From the NCBI RefSeq assembly GCF_036699995.1, contig NZ_CP144906.1, positions 5,095,001 through 5,159,000 on the forward strand: a DNA stretch of 64,000 bases, read 5' to 3'. This DNA is from Clostridium beijerinckii. Its GTDB lineage: Bacteria; Bacillota; Clostridia; Clostridiales; Clostridiaceae. Below, piece after piece: positions 47,637 through 58,100 of this stretch. The notes under the pieces are model-generated. The model was not told the DNA's origin and searched no databases. It saw nothing but the letters and a program-made list of their open reading frames with translations. Position numbers and translations under genes: made by a program. How positions within the stretch are numbered: position 1 is the first letter of the stretch; every line of letters begins with the position of its first letter.

Positions 47637-47673
47637 AAGTGAATTTTTTAAAAATAACAAAAAAAAATCACTT
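47637..47673. promoter_or_regulatory. Inverted repeat upstream of array member 6
   Basis: AAGTGA (47637-47642) and TCACTT (47668-47673) enclose A/T runs that can pair. A TATAAT-like word on the minus strand touches its gene-proximal end, so a repressor or leader role is possible. Confidence 0.35.
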
Positions 47674-47846
47674 AACATAATTTTACCATGTTTTTTATAT
47701 AAAATCTAAATATTTCTAGCATTAATACGACTCTTTTTTCAGATAATAAGATATAACTAAGTTTTATTTACTTTAGTTATCGCAAAATTTTAGATATTAT
47801 GTACTATAAATAAATTTCAAAAATTAATATGTGAGGAGTGATTACA

Positions 47847-48104
47847 ATGAGCAAAGAAAGAACACCATATAATCCTACTCCAGGAGATTATGATGTTGAG
47901 AAGTTATCTGGTACAAGACCCGAATCTTCTAATAGGCAAGAAGGACGAGATAACATTGCACCAACTAGAAGTTTAAATCCCCTTTCGACTGACGGCCCTA
48001 ATAAAAATATAACGAGTTCAACATCTTCTAAACCCCATCCAGTAACAGGACCTGTTGCTATGAATCATGAAGATGCTTTTGAATATAAAAATCATAATAT
48101 TTGA
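47847..48104 (+). CDS. Small hydrophilic protein of unknown function, type A copy 1
   Basis: 85 residues from ATG 47847, preceded by GAGGAGTGATT. No signal peptide, helix or cysteine; rich in Pro, Ser, Asn and charged residues, so probably disordered. The N-terminal MSKERTPYNPTPGDY resembles MSQSKIPFSINPGDD of the third gene, making them paralogues. It opens a four-gene array in which every gene carries the same AGGAGTGATT ribosome site. The family is not recognised; small spore-associated or cytosolic stress proteins look like this, but nothing proves it. Confidence 0.7.
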   Translation: MSKERTPYNPTPGDYDVEKLSGTRPESSNRQEGRDNIAPTRSLNPLSTDGPNKNITSSTSSKPHPVTGPVAMNHEDAFEYKNHNI

Positions 48105-48124
48105 GAAGTTAGGAGTGATTATTA

Positions 48125-48346
48125 ATGAGTAAAGAAAAAATGTCATCTAATGAAAATGAAAAATATTATTCTGGAGAAGAATTAACTGATTCACATCCAT
48201 CAGACCCAAATGATTCTGAACTAAAAAAAATAAAAAGTATGTATCTTCCAGATTCGAAAGCTGACCATGCTCCAAGTGAAAAAAGCATTGAAGATGCTAA
48301 TGGATTGGAGCATCCTGAGCCAGTCAAACCAAAATCACTAATATAA
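48125..48346 (+). CDS. Small hydrophilic protein of unknown function, type B copy 1
   Basis: 73 residues, ATG 48125 after TTAGGAGTGATTATTA, 20 bases past the preceding stop. Charged and lacking cysteine or hydrophobic segments. The stretch YLPDSKADHAPSEKSIEDANG aligns with YLP..HPS..DVESATG of the fourth gene, so the two are paralogues. No domain recognised. A long hairpin follows at 48380-48454. Confidence 0.68.
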   Translation: MSKEKMSSNENEKYYSGEELTDSHPSDPNDSELKKIKSMYLPDSKADHAPSEKSIEDANGLEHPEPVKPKSLI

Positions 48347-48379
48347 ATAGCATGAATATAACTTTATCTATATAGATAA

Positions 48380-48454
48380 CCCAACTAAGACCTGAACTTA
48401 TGCATATAACTCGCCGAAATGAATAATATACTTTTGTTCCAGTTTCTAGTTGGG
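48380..48454 (+). other. Long stem-loop between the two small-gene pairs
   Basis: CCCAACTAAGACCTGAAC pairs imperfectly with GTTCCAGTTTCTAGTTGGG around a loop of about 38 bases. No T-run follows, so it may be an attenuator, a weak terminator or an RNA-stabilising element. Confidence 0.45.
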
Positions 48455-48571
48455 ATATATTTCATAGTATAAATCCAGCTTATAATTGGCTTATCTATAA
48501 CAAGTCAAAATCTGTTCTAAATCTATATTTATATTGTAAATAATATTGAGCAAAAGATAGGAGTGATTTTT

Positions 48572-48823
48572 ATGAGTCAATCAAAAATTCCATTTAGTAT
48601 AAACCCTGGCGATGATTATCCAATGGAAGAGTATAGTAAGGAAAATTCATCAAAATCAAGGGCTTCTGATTCTAAAAATGTACGAAAGACTGCTGATTCA
48701 GGTGAAAGAAATGCTAAAAGTTTAAATAATGCAAATATATCTAGAACTAATCTAGATACAGAGCTTATTGATCTAAATGCTGACGGCGACTCTGATGAAT
48801 CTAAATATAGTGATTTAATATGA
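48572..48823 (+). CDS. Small hydrophilic protein of unknown function, type A copy 2
   Basis: 83 residues from ATG 48572, preceded by ATAGGAGTGATT; a GTG three codons earlier lies inside the ribosome site. Rich in Ser, Asn, Asp and Lys, no cysteine or membrane segment. N-terminal (I/T)P-x4-PGD motif is shared with the first gene. Ends DLNADGDSDESKYSDLI, giving an acidic tail. Function unknown. Confidence 0.68.
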   Translation: MSQSKIPFSINPGDDYPMEEYSKENSSKSRASDSKNVRKTADSGERNAKSLNNANISRTNLDTELIDLNADGDSDESKYSDLI

Positions 48824-48867
48824 AGAGCTTAATAAAAATAATTTAATAAAATTAGGAGTGATTTTAT

Positions 48868-49134
48868 ATGAGTAAAGAAAAGAAAGTATCTCATACTTCC
48901 GAGGTGAGAGATGGTAGTAAAAAAGACTTTACTAATTCCTACTTGCCAAAAATGAGAACTAATTATCATCCAAGCAGAGATGATGTTGAAAGTGCAACTG
49001 GCGTGGATTTTCCTGTAAATATGCCTAATCCAGCAGTTGACCCTATTGTTGTAAATAATATAGCTAGTCAAGAATTTGATTACACACAAGATATGCTTTC
49101 TCCCGATAATTATGAAATAGATGGAGATGATTAG
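48868..49134 (+). CDS. Small hydrophilic protein of unknown function, type B copy 2
   Basis: 88 residues, ATG 48868 after TTAGGAGTGATT. Paralogue of the second gene through YLP-x5-HPS-x3-(V/I)E-x-A-x-G-x2-(F/H)P. It has a longer C-terminal part (VDPIVVNNIAS, then an acidic end). No signal or membrane segment, no known domain. It closes the array; terminator hairpins follow at 49222-49300. Confidence 0.68.
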   Translation: MSKEKKVSHTSEVRDGSKKDFTNSYLPKMRTNYHPSRDDVESATGVDFPVNMPNPAVDPIVVNNIASQEFDYTQDMLSPDNYEIDGDD

Positions 49135-49221
49135 TTATATAAGGACTGCAAAAAATTCAATATATTTTTGAATAATTTTCCCGCTGTTGGTAAGAATAAT
49201 ATTCGTACCCCATAATACTCA

Positions 49222-49252
49222 GGCACTAAAGTTTATCATTTTAATTTAGTGC
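49222..49252 (+). terminator. Terminator after the small-gene array
   Basis: GGCACTAAA/TTTAGTGC-type hairpin (49222-49252) followed by TTATTTCC, about 90 bases past the last small gene. Confidence 0.6.
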
Positions 49253-49262
49253 TTATTTCCAA

Positions 49263-49300
49263 AAAGTCCACCATAAATTAAATTTTTATGGTGGACTTTT
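49263..49300. terminator. Bidirectional terminator between small genes and yitT-like gene
   Basis: AAAGTCCACCATAAA (49263-49277) pairs with TTTATGGTGGACTTT, flanked by T-rich runs on both strands. On the minus strand it ends the gene stopping at 49317. Confidence 0.85.
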
Positions 49301-49316
49301 ATATTTTTAACCTATT

Positions 49317-50177
49317 TTAAATTGTCAAAAAGCCCTTACCTCTAACCTCAGATATATCAATAATTGTTATAAAAGCTCCTGGATCTATCTGATGCACAAT
49401 ACTTTTTAGTTCAACCATTTGGTGTGAGCTTACAATACAGTAAAGCATTTTCTTTTTATCATGAGTATACTCACCTTCCGCGAACAAAGATGTAACTCCA
49501 CGGTTAAGATCTTTTATTACATAATCAATAATTTCTTTTTCTTTTCTTGTTAGAATCAGAAGAAGTTTTTTACTGCTAAATCCTTTTAATACTCTGTCAA
49601 GAACTGTACTTTGAATAAACAAAGAAATAAGAGTATACAATGCTTGTGGAATACCAAATATTAATGCTCCTATAATAACTATTATCAAGTTTAGAGAAAA
49701 TCCCAAACTTCCTATATTAAAATTCGAATATTTTTTTCTAATAAGCATGGTTATAATATCTGTTCCTCCTGTGGAACCATGTCTTAAAAATACCATTCCA
49801 TAGCCAATACCACATAAAACCCCACCATATATACAAAAGATAAGTAAATCACCATTCATATCAATTAGGCGTGAAAGTGGTTTTGTTATAAGCAGAGAAG
49901 CTGAAAGACTAAGCATCCCTATTGTTGTATAAATCGTAAATGATCTATCGAGTTTTTTATAACTCAATACAAGTAGTGGTAAATTAATTATTAAGATTAC
50001 TACTCCAGATGGAACTTTAAGAGTGTACTCTAAAATCAGTGCAATACCAGTGGCACCACCACTTAAAAGTTTTGCATGTACTAAAAATAGATTTACCCCT
50101 AACGATGCAATCATGCAGCCTAAAAATATGAAAAACACATCAACTATATTATGCTTCAACTTATAATATAAACTCAT
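49317..50177 (-). CDS. YitT-family membrane protein (DUF161/DUF2179)
   Basis: 286 residues with five to six membrane helices (1-200) and a soluble DUF2179 domain at the C-terminus (about 205-286, SKKLLLILTRKEKEIIDYV, GVTSLFAEGEYTHDKKKMLYC, IDPGAFITIIDISEVRGKGF). The helix pair ALLYTL/GSTGGTDII region fits YitT proteins; GSTGGTDI is a family hallmark. Function of the family is not established, possibly transport of small molecules. Isolated gene with a terminator downstream; GGAG precedes the ATG. Confidence 0.92.
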   Translation of the reverse strand: MSLYYKLKHNIVDVFFIFLGCMIASLGVNLFLVHAKLLSGGATGIALILEYTLKVPSGVVILIINLPLLVLSYKKLDRSFTIYTTIGMLSLSASLLITKPLSRLIDMNGDLLIFCIYGGVLCGIGYGMVFLRHGSTGGTDIITMLIRKKYSNFNIGSLGFSLNLIIVIIGALIFGIPQALYTLISLFIQSTVLDRVLKGFSSKKLLLILTRKEKEIIDYVIKDLNRGVTSLFAEGEYTHDKKKMLYCIVSSHQMVELKSIVHQIDPGAFITIIDISEVRGKGFLTI

Positions 50178-50394
50178 TTGTATACTCCTTGCAAAATGGT
50201 TATTTGGGTTTCATTTCATTTTTCAGATATTATTCTATATTCAATCTTTAGTATTTTCAACAGATTTTTTACAGTTTCTACAAAAAGTTTTTACTATTTA
50301 TCAAGTAATTATTAATAATTCATGTGATATAGCAAATAAATATCAATATTACTACCAGAATAGTAACATGATATCTATTTACATTGAGAATTTA

Positions 50395-52512
50395 TTAAAT
50401 TTTGAACTTATCAACTTCCATTTCTAAACGCTCAGCTTTTTCTTTCAGTTTTTCCACTTCTTGTGATACTTCTAAAATAGCTTCCGTTTGAGTTTGAATT
50501 GATGCCGTTACTTCCTGTGAACATGCTGCTGTTTCTTCTGATATTGCCGCAATATTATTTATTGAATTAACTACTTGTTCATTTTTGTCATTCATTTCTT
50601 CAACAAAGCTTCCCATATAATCTATTGCAGTTGTTATTGTGTCAGTCGCCTGTGTAATATTATTAAAGGCTTCATTCACTTCATTTACTGAAACGAATTG
50701 ATCCATAGATACTTCTTTTACTTTTTTCATATCACTTACACTGCTTAATATATCTTGCTTTATATTTAAAATTATCTCTGCTATATTTTTAGTTGATACT
50801 GCTGAATTTTGTGATAATTTTTGAATCTCTGTTGCAACTACTGCAAAACCTTTGCCAGCTTCCCCTGCTCTTGCCGCTTCTATAGATGCATTTAGTGCAA
50901 GTAACTGAGTCTGCTCTGCGATCCCCTTTAAAACTCCAAGTATATTTTCTATATTCTTAGATTTATCACTTAAGCTTTCTATATTTCCTTGAGTTTTTTC
51001 TACAATGGAAATTGTTGTTTGTGCCTTTTCTTTTAAATCTTGAACCTTGTTAATTCCATTTGCAATTGCTTTAGATGAATTGATTGATTCATTAATCATT
51101 AGATTAGTCTTTTCCTCTAACTGATTAAATTCTCCCCTCATGTCCTCTCCAAGCCTTGCACTCTCTTCTGCTCCGCTAGCTTGATTAGATGCTCCTTGCG
51201 CTATTTCTTGTGATGTAATATTTATATCCCTTGCCACATTAGTTGTTTCCTGAGACTTTTCAGCTAAAATTGCAGAGCTCTCTTTCATATCATGAGTCAA
51301 ATCTTTTGTTTTGATTAATAAAGCAGAAACCTTACTCATCATCTCATTGAAGCTTTCACCTAATAATTTAATTTCATTTTTCGCTCTAGTAGAAGATTTT
51401 ACTGTAAAATCACCAGTTGATGCTATAGATAATAAGTTTGATATTTCTATTATAGGCATTGAAATTCTTTTCGATACATACATGATTACTGCAGCTGCTG
51501 CAAGTAATATTATTAAGCCTGCAATTAATGAAATTTTTGTTATTTTATTTATAATAGCTTTTGCACTGGATTCCTTTTGAACTGTTATGACTGACCAATT
51601 AAATGAATTCCCATCTAATTTTATGTTCGTATAAGATGCATAGTAATTTTGACCATTTTCTTTATACTTAAGGCTACCATCATTCCCAGCCATCAACTGA
51701 GCTATAATTTCTTTTAACCCATCCGACACTTCTATCGGTTCTTCCTTAGGATTTCCCTCTTTGACTCCAGTTGTTCTAGTTTGGTTTTTATAATTATATA
51801 ATTCTTCAATCACTTCGGTATTAGGATGTGCAACAACAACACCCTCTCCATCTATTATGAAAGAATATCTTCCTGATGCTTCATCTGAATATTCACTTAC
51901 TACTTCCTGCAATTTTTCTAAATTAATATCAGACCCCATTACTCCAACAAACTTATTATCTTCAACCAAAGGAACAAATATTGAAGTTACTGGATTCTTA
52001 GAAGAAACTGAATAATATGACTTTGATACAAATGATGATAAAGAACTTTTTGCTTGCGCAAACCACCATCTGTCTGATCTGTCAGCAAGATCCCCTGATG
52101 ATCTCCCAGTCTGCATTCCTTTTTCATCCTGCATATACAATAATTCAAAATATGGATTTCTGTCTTTAGTTTCTTTAAGTACTTTTTCCTTTGTATCTTT
52201 ACTTCCTTCTCTTACTTCTGAATTATATGCCAGATCTTCTGTCACTTTATATGCCGTATCCATAAAAGAAGAAACATTTTTTGATATAAGCTTAGATAAC
52301 ATTTCATTCTTACTATTTATTTCATTATCATAATATTTCGATAAAATAGTGCTTACACATAAAATAATTCCAAGAGTCAGTACAACGGATATTGATAACA
52401 TTGTGATTAGGAGTTCGCTTTTTATGCTCTTTATTTTCACAGAGCTATTTTTATCTTTATTATTTGTTTGCTTGTCCATTGTCTTTTCATATTGTTTTCT
52501 AATCAATCCCAT
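50395..52512 (-). CDS. Methyl-accepting chemotaxis protein with dCache-type sensor
   Basis: 705 residues. TM1 (about 36-56), an extracytoplasmic dCache-type sensor (about 60-320, with [12 protein letters not shown] and [10 protein letters not shown]), TM2 (about 328-348), HAMP (about 350-400), and a signalling domain with the hairpin-tip sequence [31 protein letters not shown] (about residues 535-565). A 30-residue charged N-terminal tail precedes TM1, which is unusual. GGGGAG lies seven bases before ATG 52512. It controls CheA at the cell pole in response to an unknown, probably small organic, ligand. Confidence 0.94.
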   Translation of the reverse strand: MGLIRKQYEKTMDKQTNNKDKNSSVKIKSIKSELLITMLSISVVLTLGIILCVSTILSKYYDNEINSKNEMLSKLISKNVSSFMDTAYKVTEDLAYNSEVREGSKDTKEKVLKETKDRNPYFELLYMQDEKGMQTGRSSGDLADRSDRWWFAQAKSSLSSFVSKSYYSVSSKNPVTSIFVPLVEDNKFVGVMGSDINLEKLQEVVSEYSDEASGRYSFIIDGEGVVVAHPNTEVIEELYNYKNQTRTTGVKEGNPKEEPIEVSDGLKEIIAQLMAGNDGSLKYKENGQNYYASYTNIKLDGNSFNWSVITVQKESSAKAIINKITKISLIAGLIILLAAAAVIMYVSKRISMPIIEISNLLSIASTGDFTVKSSTRAKNEIKLLGESFNEMMSKVSALLIKTKDLTHDMKESSAILAEKSQETTNVARDINITSQEIAQGASNQASGAEESARLGEDMRGEFNQLEEKTNLMINESINSSKAIANGINKVQDLKEKAQTTISIVEKTQGNIESLSDKSKNIENILGVLKGIAEQTQLLALNASIEAARAGEAGKGFAVVATEIQKLSQNSAVSTKNIAEIILNIKQDILSSVSDMKKVKEVSMDQFVSVNEVNEAFNNITQATDTITTAIDYMGSFVEEMNDKNEQVVNSINNIAAISEETAACSQEVTASIQTQTEAILEVSQEVEKLKEKAERLEMEVDKFKI

Positions 52513-52711
52513 TTATTTTCTCCCCTTATCAATATTTCTTATAAAATAAGTAGTAGTTTTAGAATTATTTTTTACACTATAAAAATTATGTTTATTACAA
52601 TAAATATACTTATTCTTTTACAAGTTATGCTTATTTTTCATGCATTATTGATAAATTATAACATATAATTACATTTAATCAATGTAAATTGCAAAGATAA
52701 TTATACTATTC

Positions 52712-52762
52712 AACTGAAAAGCCCATACATTTCTGTGAAACAAAAATATATAGGCTTTCGGT
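52712..52762 (-). terminator. Probable terminator after the second chemoreceptor gene
   Basis: AACTGAAAAGCCCATA pairs with TATAGGCTTTCGGTT around a large loop, 30 bases past the stop at 52791. The T-run is weak. Confidence 0.5.
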
Positions 52763-52790
52763 TAGACTTTTAAATTTCTAATTTTAGACT

Positions 52791-54788
52791 CTAAACTTTA
52801 AATTTATCAATTTCTTTTTTTAATTTTTCAGATAAATGTTGTAATTCTTCTGTATGATGGCTAAATCTATCCATTGTAGCTGTTACTTCTTCTGCTGATG
52901 CAGTAACTTCTTCTGTTGATGAAGCTGTTTCTTCAGAAATGGAAGAACTATTTTCTATTTGACTAACAAAAATCTGCTTCTGAATTTGCATATCATCTAC
53001 TGAATGTTTAACATCAATAACTTTTTCTGTTAAAGTTGTGATCGAAAATAATATATCATTAAATATTGACTCTGTTTTTGTTACAGCTTCGTTTTGCTCT
53101 GAATTAATTTTTTTAGTGTTTTCCATTGCTTTAGCTGCAACTTCTGCCTTTGATTGGATTGCTCCTGTTATTGACTTAATCTGTTCTGTAGAATTTTGGG
53201 ATTCTTCAGCAAGTTTTCTTATTTCTTCAGCTACTACAGCAAATCCTTTACCAGCTTCTCCTGCACGTGCAGCTTCAATAGATGCATTTAATGCTAGTAA
53301 ATTTGTCTGTTCTGTTATTTCAGATATAGTATCGGACATTGAAATAATCATTTTTACACTTTCATTCATATCTGAGAATATATTTGATACTTTTTCTGTT
53401 GCTTCCATTGTTTCACTATTTTTATCTATTAATGTACTTACAGTAATTATTCCTTGTTTGCTAAACCCCTTCGTTTCTTCTGATACTTTATTCATATCCC
53501 TTGTGGCATCTGCAATATTATCTAATTTTTTTGATAATTCTCCTACACCAGTAGCAGTATCTTGAGAGCTTTCAGCTAAATTTACAGCTCCCTGTGATAT
53601 CTCTGAAACAGCTAGCGAAACCTGTGACATAGACGCTGTCGTTTCTTCAGCCATACTTGAAAGGTTAGCTGTAGTCTCAAACACTATGTTAGAAGTTTCT
53701 TTTGCACTTTCTAATAATTTACCTATATTTTTTATCATAGAATTATAGTCATTTGCAAGCTGACCAACTTCATCTTTTGATTTAATTTCTATAAATGTTG
53801 ATAAATCTCCATCTGAAGCCTTGGCAAATACTTCTTTTAATTTTTTAATATTAGTTGCAATTCCTTTACTTAATATCAACGATACAATGACTGAAATTAT
53901 TAACATTATTAATATTATTATAGAAGTAGTTAATATTATCGATTTTGTGTCGCTTGACAATTCACTTTGTTCTAATGATGCGATTAACTTCCACCCTGTT
54001 ATTTTATTAGTTGTATATGCCCCAAACTTTTCTGTTCCATTGTAATTATACGTAATAAAGCCGCTATCTCCTGTTTTTGCTTCATTCCAATATGATAATT
54101 TTGTAACATCATCTTTTCCAATACTACTTTCATCAGGATGTGCTAACATTATACCATCTGCATCTGTAATAAATAATATTCCTGAATTACCTACCTTTTT
54201 TGCTGATATGTGCTCTGAAAGTGCAGTCAATGTTAAATCCATTCCAACAACGCCAACAATTTGATTATCTTTCACAACTGCTTGTACAATTCCTACAACT
54301 GTCTTTCCAGTGGCGGCATCTTGATAAGGCTTAGTTATTACAGGCTTCCCTTTTGCTTTTATAGCTTCTTGATACCAAGGTCTTTTAGTTGCATCATAAC
54401 CTTCTGGCATCTTTGTGTCTGGATATATTGCAAATTTACCTGAAGCAGTACCGTAATATGTATCGAAAATATCCTTATTACTTTCTTTTAAGTTTTTCAA
54501 TAAATCAGGTATGTAATCAAAATTACTTCCATAATCAACATTCACTAAATTATAATTGTTTGATAACATTGTTACTCTTTCTGTAAATCCAGCAAAATAA
54601 TTATCTAGTCCACTATTCACTTCAGAAAGCGTTTGCTTGCTTGTTAAATTTAATTTTTGGCTAAGTATTGATTTTGACTGGTTATAAGAAAAAACTCCCG
54701 CTACAATGAGAGGAATAAAGCAAATTAAAACTAAGCTAATAATTAGTTTTATTCTAATACTATGAAAATTTAATTTTTTGAATAACAT
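52791..54788 (-). CDS. Methyl-accepting chemotaxis protein with dCache sensor
   Basis: 665 residues from ATG 54788, which has GGAGG nine bases upstream; a GTG start three codons earlier is within the ribosome site. TM1 (about 14-34), a dCache_1 sensor (about 35-280, with the [17 protein letters not shown] and [15 protein letters not shown] motifs that form the ligand pocket wall), TM2 (about 285-308), HAMP and a signalling domain with [31 protein letters not shown]. dCache_1 receptors commonly bind amino acids, amines or purines; the ligand here is not known. It shares family but not sensor sequence with the neighbouring receptor. Confidence 0.95.
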   Translation of the reverse strand: MLFKKLNFHSIRIKLIISLVLICFIPLIVAGVFSYNQSKSILSQKLNLTSKQTLSEVNSGLDNYFAGFTERVTMLSNNYNLVNVDYGSNFDYIPDLLKNLKESNKDIFDTYYGTASGKFAIYPDTKMPEGYDATKRPWYQEAIKAKGKPVITKPYQDAATGKTVVGIVQAVVKDNQIVGVVGMDLTLTALSEHISAKKVGNSGILFITDADGIMLAHPDESSIGKDDVTKLSYWNEAKTGDSGFITYNYNGTEKFGAYTTNKITGWKLIASLEQSELSSDTKSIILTTSIIILIMLIISVIVSLILSKGIATNIKKLKEVFAKASDGDLSTFIEIKSKDEVGQLANDYNSMIKNIGKLLESAKETSNIVFETTANLSSMAEETTASMSQVSLAVSEISQGAVNLAESSQDTATGVGELSKKLDNIADATRDMNKVSEETKGFSKQGIITVSTLIDKNSETMEATEKVSNIFSDMNESVKMIISMSDTISEITEQTNLLALNASIEAARAGEAGKGFAVVAEEIRKLAEESQNSTEQIKSITGAIQSKAEVAAKAMENTKKINSEQNEAVTKTESIFNDILFSITTLTEKVIDVKHSVDDMQIQKQIFVSQIENSSSISEETASSTEEVTASAEEVTATMDRFSHHTEELQHLSEKLKKEIDKFKV

Positions 54789-55146
54789 TTTTCTCACCCT
54801 CCATCTCTTTTTATTAATACAAATAATAAAACCCTTATATAAACTAAAATATTTAGCTTATTATTTTTTACAAAAACAATAAGTTTTTACACATTATTAA
54901 TTATATCATAATATTTCGAAGAATTATTCGTGTTTTTCACTAAAACTTAATGATAATAGGAGGAGTTTGATCATCTTATCTACAAAACTACATTCTTCAT
55001 CATATACCTCTTAGAAATATAATTTAAAATTTGCTATAAACTAAAACTCTTAATTGAATTAAAGTTCCTAAATAATAAAATTTACTGTATAATATAAGAT
55101 CAACAAACAGTATATTATTAGTAATAACTTCAGATGTATAAAATTA
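54789..55146. other. Gene-free AT-rich gap
   Basis: About 360 bases upstream of the chemoreceptor. It should contain its promoter, but no strongly matching -35/-10 pair stood out. No repeat or RNA feature was seen. Confidence 0.45.
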
Positions 55147-55182
55147 AGCAGCATAGGATAATTTCACATATCTTATGCCGCT
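55147..55182 (-). terminator. Probable terminator after the cyclic-glucan-synthase-like gene
   Basis: AGCAGCATAGGATA (55147-55160) pairs imperfectly with TCTTATGCCGCT (55171-55182), with TTAATTTTAT after it on the minus strand, 15 bases past the stop at 55197. Confidence 0.6.
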
Positions 55183-55196
55183 CAAAATTTATTGTA

Positions 55197-58100
55197 CTAA
55201 AAATACACAAACACATCTAATTTTCCGCGATTTCTCGGAATGATATTATCCTTTATATTCTCACCATTTATAATCACCTTCATATTATTAGTATTTACTA
55301 TATTCCTTCCTTGCTTGCTAATTCTACTTTCACAATTAATCTCCTCATTTTTATTTCTAATAACTTCACTATTGTTAACTTTATTTTTACTGTTATTCAT
55401 TTGATTATTATTAACTTCATTAATATTTTCTTGATTTAATCTAGATACTTTTATAGTGTAATCTTCTCTTTCATTTGTAATCTTTATTTCAAATTCGTTC
55501 CAAGATTTTGGTATACAAGGATTTATAGCATATCCCTTGTCTTGAACCTTTCTAAGTCCCAAGATATTTTCAACGCCAACTCTGTACATCCATCCTGAAG
55601 CTCCTGTATACCAACTCCAGCCTCCTCTTCCTGCATGAGGCTCTTTTATATACACGTCCGCTGCCATTACATAAGGTTCTACTTTATATGTCATACACTC
55701 TAACTCTGTCTTTGCATGATTTATAGGATTTATCATATTAAAGTAGCTTACTGCTTTATCACCTAGCCCAAGTTTAGTTAAAGCAAGTATAACCCAAACC
55801 GCAGCATGAGTATATTGGCCTCCATTTTCTCTTACACCTGGCACATATCCTTTTATATAACCTGGTTCTAACTTAGAATTACTAAATGGTGGTGCAAGCA
55901 ATAGGATCATTCCCTTATCTTTCTTTACAAGGTTATTATCCACGGCTTCCATTGCTTCAATGCTACGTTCCTTCTGTCCTGCGCCTGATATAATTGCCCA
56001 ACTCTGAGCTAATGAGTCAATTCTACATTCTGGATTTTCTCTTGAGCCAAGAGGTGTACCATCATCAAAGTATGCTCTTCTATACCAGCCGCCATCCCAA
56101 GCGTTCTTCTCTAGGTTTTCTCGTATAAACTCTCTTCTTTCTTCAAAATGTTCTTTTGTTTTCTTATCGTTTTGTTTATCTGCAATTTGAATAAAGCTTT
56201 CTAATATTGAATATAGGAACCAGCCAAGCCATACGCTTTCTCCTTTTCCTTCGTTTCCAACAGTACTCATTCCATCGTTCCAGTCTCCACTACCCATTAA
56301 AGGAATATTATGAATACCAAACTTCAAGCTTTTTTCTATAGCTTTTAAACAATGTTCATATATAGTTCCTTCTTTTGATGATTGATTTACTATCGTATAT
56401 CTTTCATCCTCACCTTCTCTTAAAGGTTCATCTTCTAAGTACGGAGCAGTAGCATTTAAAATATCGTAATCTCCTGTTGAATTAATATACTCAGCAGTTA
56501 CATAAGGCAGCCATAATAAATCATCGCTAAATCTAGTTCTTATTCCCGAATTAACAACAGGATGCCACCAATGTTGAACATCACCTTCTACATACTGTCT
56601 TGAAGCACTTCTTAGTATTTGCGCCTTTGTTATTTCTGGACTTACAAAGCCAAGTGACATAGAATCTTGAAGCTGATCTCTGAATCCATAAGCACCACCA
56701 CTTTGGTAAAATGCACTTCTACTTAAATATCTACAACTTAAAGTTTGATATAAAAGCCATCCATTCAAAAGATAATCTAATGACTTATCTGGTGTCTTAA
56801 CTTGTATATTTCCTAGGAAATTGCTCCAATATTGTTTTACTTTATCTAATTCACTTTCTGCATTTCCAAAAATCTTGTATTTACTTATTAATTCATCTAT
56901 TTTTTCTTTTTCATCTTGACCAAATAGGATTAGCAGCTCCTTTTTCTCACCTTTTCTTAACACAATGCTTGTTTGTGCTGCTAAACAAGGGTCATAGATC
57001 CCACCAGACCTATTACTTAACCTATTATGTTTTAGAGCCTCAGGGCTAAAGGTTTCTCCTCCAATACCTAAAAACTCTTTATTGTCTCCAGTGAAACTCA
57101 ATTCTTTCCCACCTATAATGGTTAAGTAAGCATTTAACTTTCCAAAGTATTCACTGTATGGATTATGAGCACCTATAAATTTATTTTTGAATGTGAAATC
57201 TTCATTACTATTTTTAATGCTGCTTCCATTTACTATATCTACTGTTTCTTTATATTTTGATTCATCTCCACCTATATATGTTGAGATATATCTGGAACTA
57301 TCATACTCATAAACACCCAAAACAAGTTTTGCATAGTAGAATAGTGAAATACTTCTATCCTCATTACTTAAGTTTTCTAGCGTAACCCTCTGAATTTTTA
57401 ATCTTTCATTTTTAGGAGCAAAAATTTCTAATTTTCCTTTTATATTATATGCTGTATGTCTGTATTCAGAGTATCCAAAGCTATGTTTTATTAAGTAATC
57501 ACCTGAATCTCTTACAGGTTTTGGTGTTATTGAAAAATACTCACCTGAGTCATTATCTTTAATATATAATGCTTCTCCTATAGGATCTCTAATATAGTCA
57601 TTACTCCAAGGTGTTATTTTATTTTCTCTAGAATTTCCACACCAAGTATATCCTGATCCTACTTCTGATATATGAAATCCGAAGTCATCATTTGAAATAA
57701 CATTAATCCACGGTGCTGGCGTATTTCTGTAATTAGATAGTTTTATTATATAACTATTATCTTTCTTGCAAAATCCACCATAACCATTAAAGAAATCTAA
57801 ATCTCTTACATCAGGATCTTCATCCGCATTTTTACCATAATTATTAGAATCTTTTGATACATCCAAATCTAAATCAACTAAACTTGAAATTTCTGAATTA
57901 TAAACTAACTCTCTTTCCTTCTTACTTTGATTAGATTTCTTATCTATTTCTAATTCATCAATATCATCTTGATCTTCTGGCTCATTAATATTCTTTATTA
58001 AATCATGAATATTAATTACTTCTTCATCATTATCATATACTTCATAAGGTATGTTTTCGCCATCTGTATCTTGGTTAGTATTTTCATTCTTATATTTATC

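Noticed and set aside
47637..47673. Terminator call for the inverted repeat before array member 6
   Set aside because: No gene on either strand ends just before it in a fitting orientation; leader or operator is more likely.
48829..49089. 86-codon minus-strand open frame over the last small gene
   Set aside because: The plus-strand gene has a matching ribosome site and a paralogue; the antisense frame has neither.
53038..53565. 175-codon plus-strand open frame
   Set aside because: It is antisense to the conserved signalling domain of the chemoreceptor gene, lacks a ribosome site and has the composition of a shadow frame.
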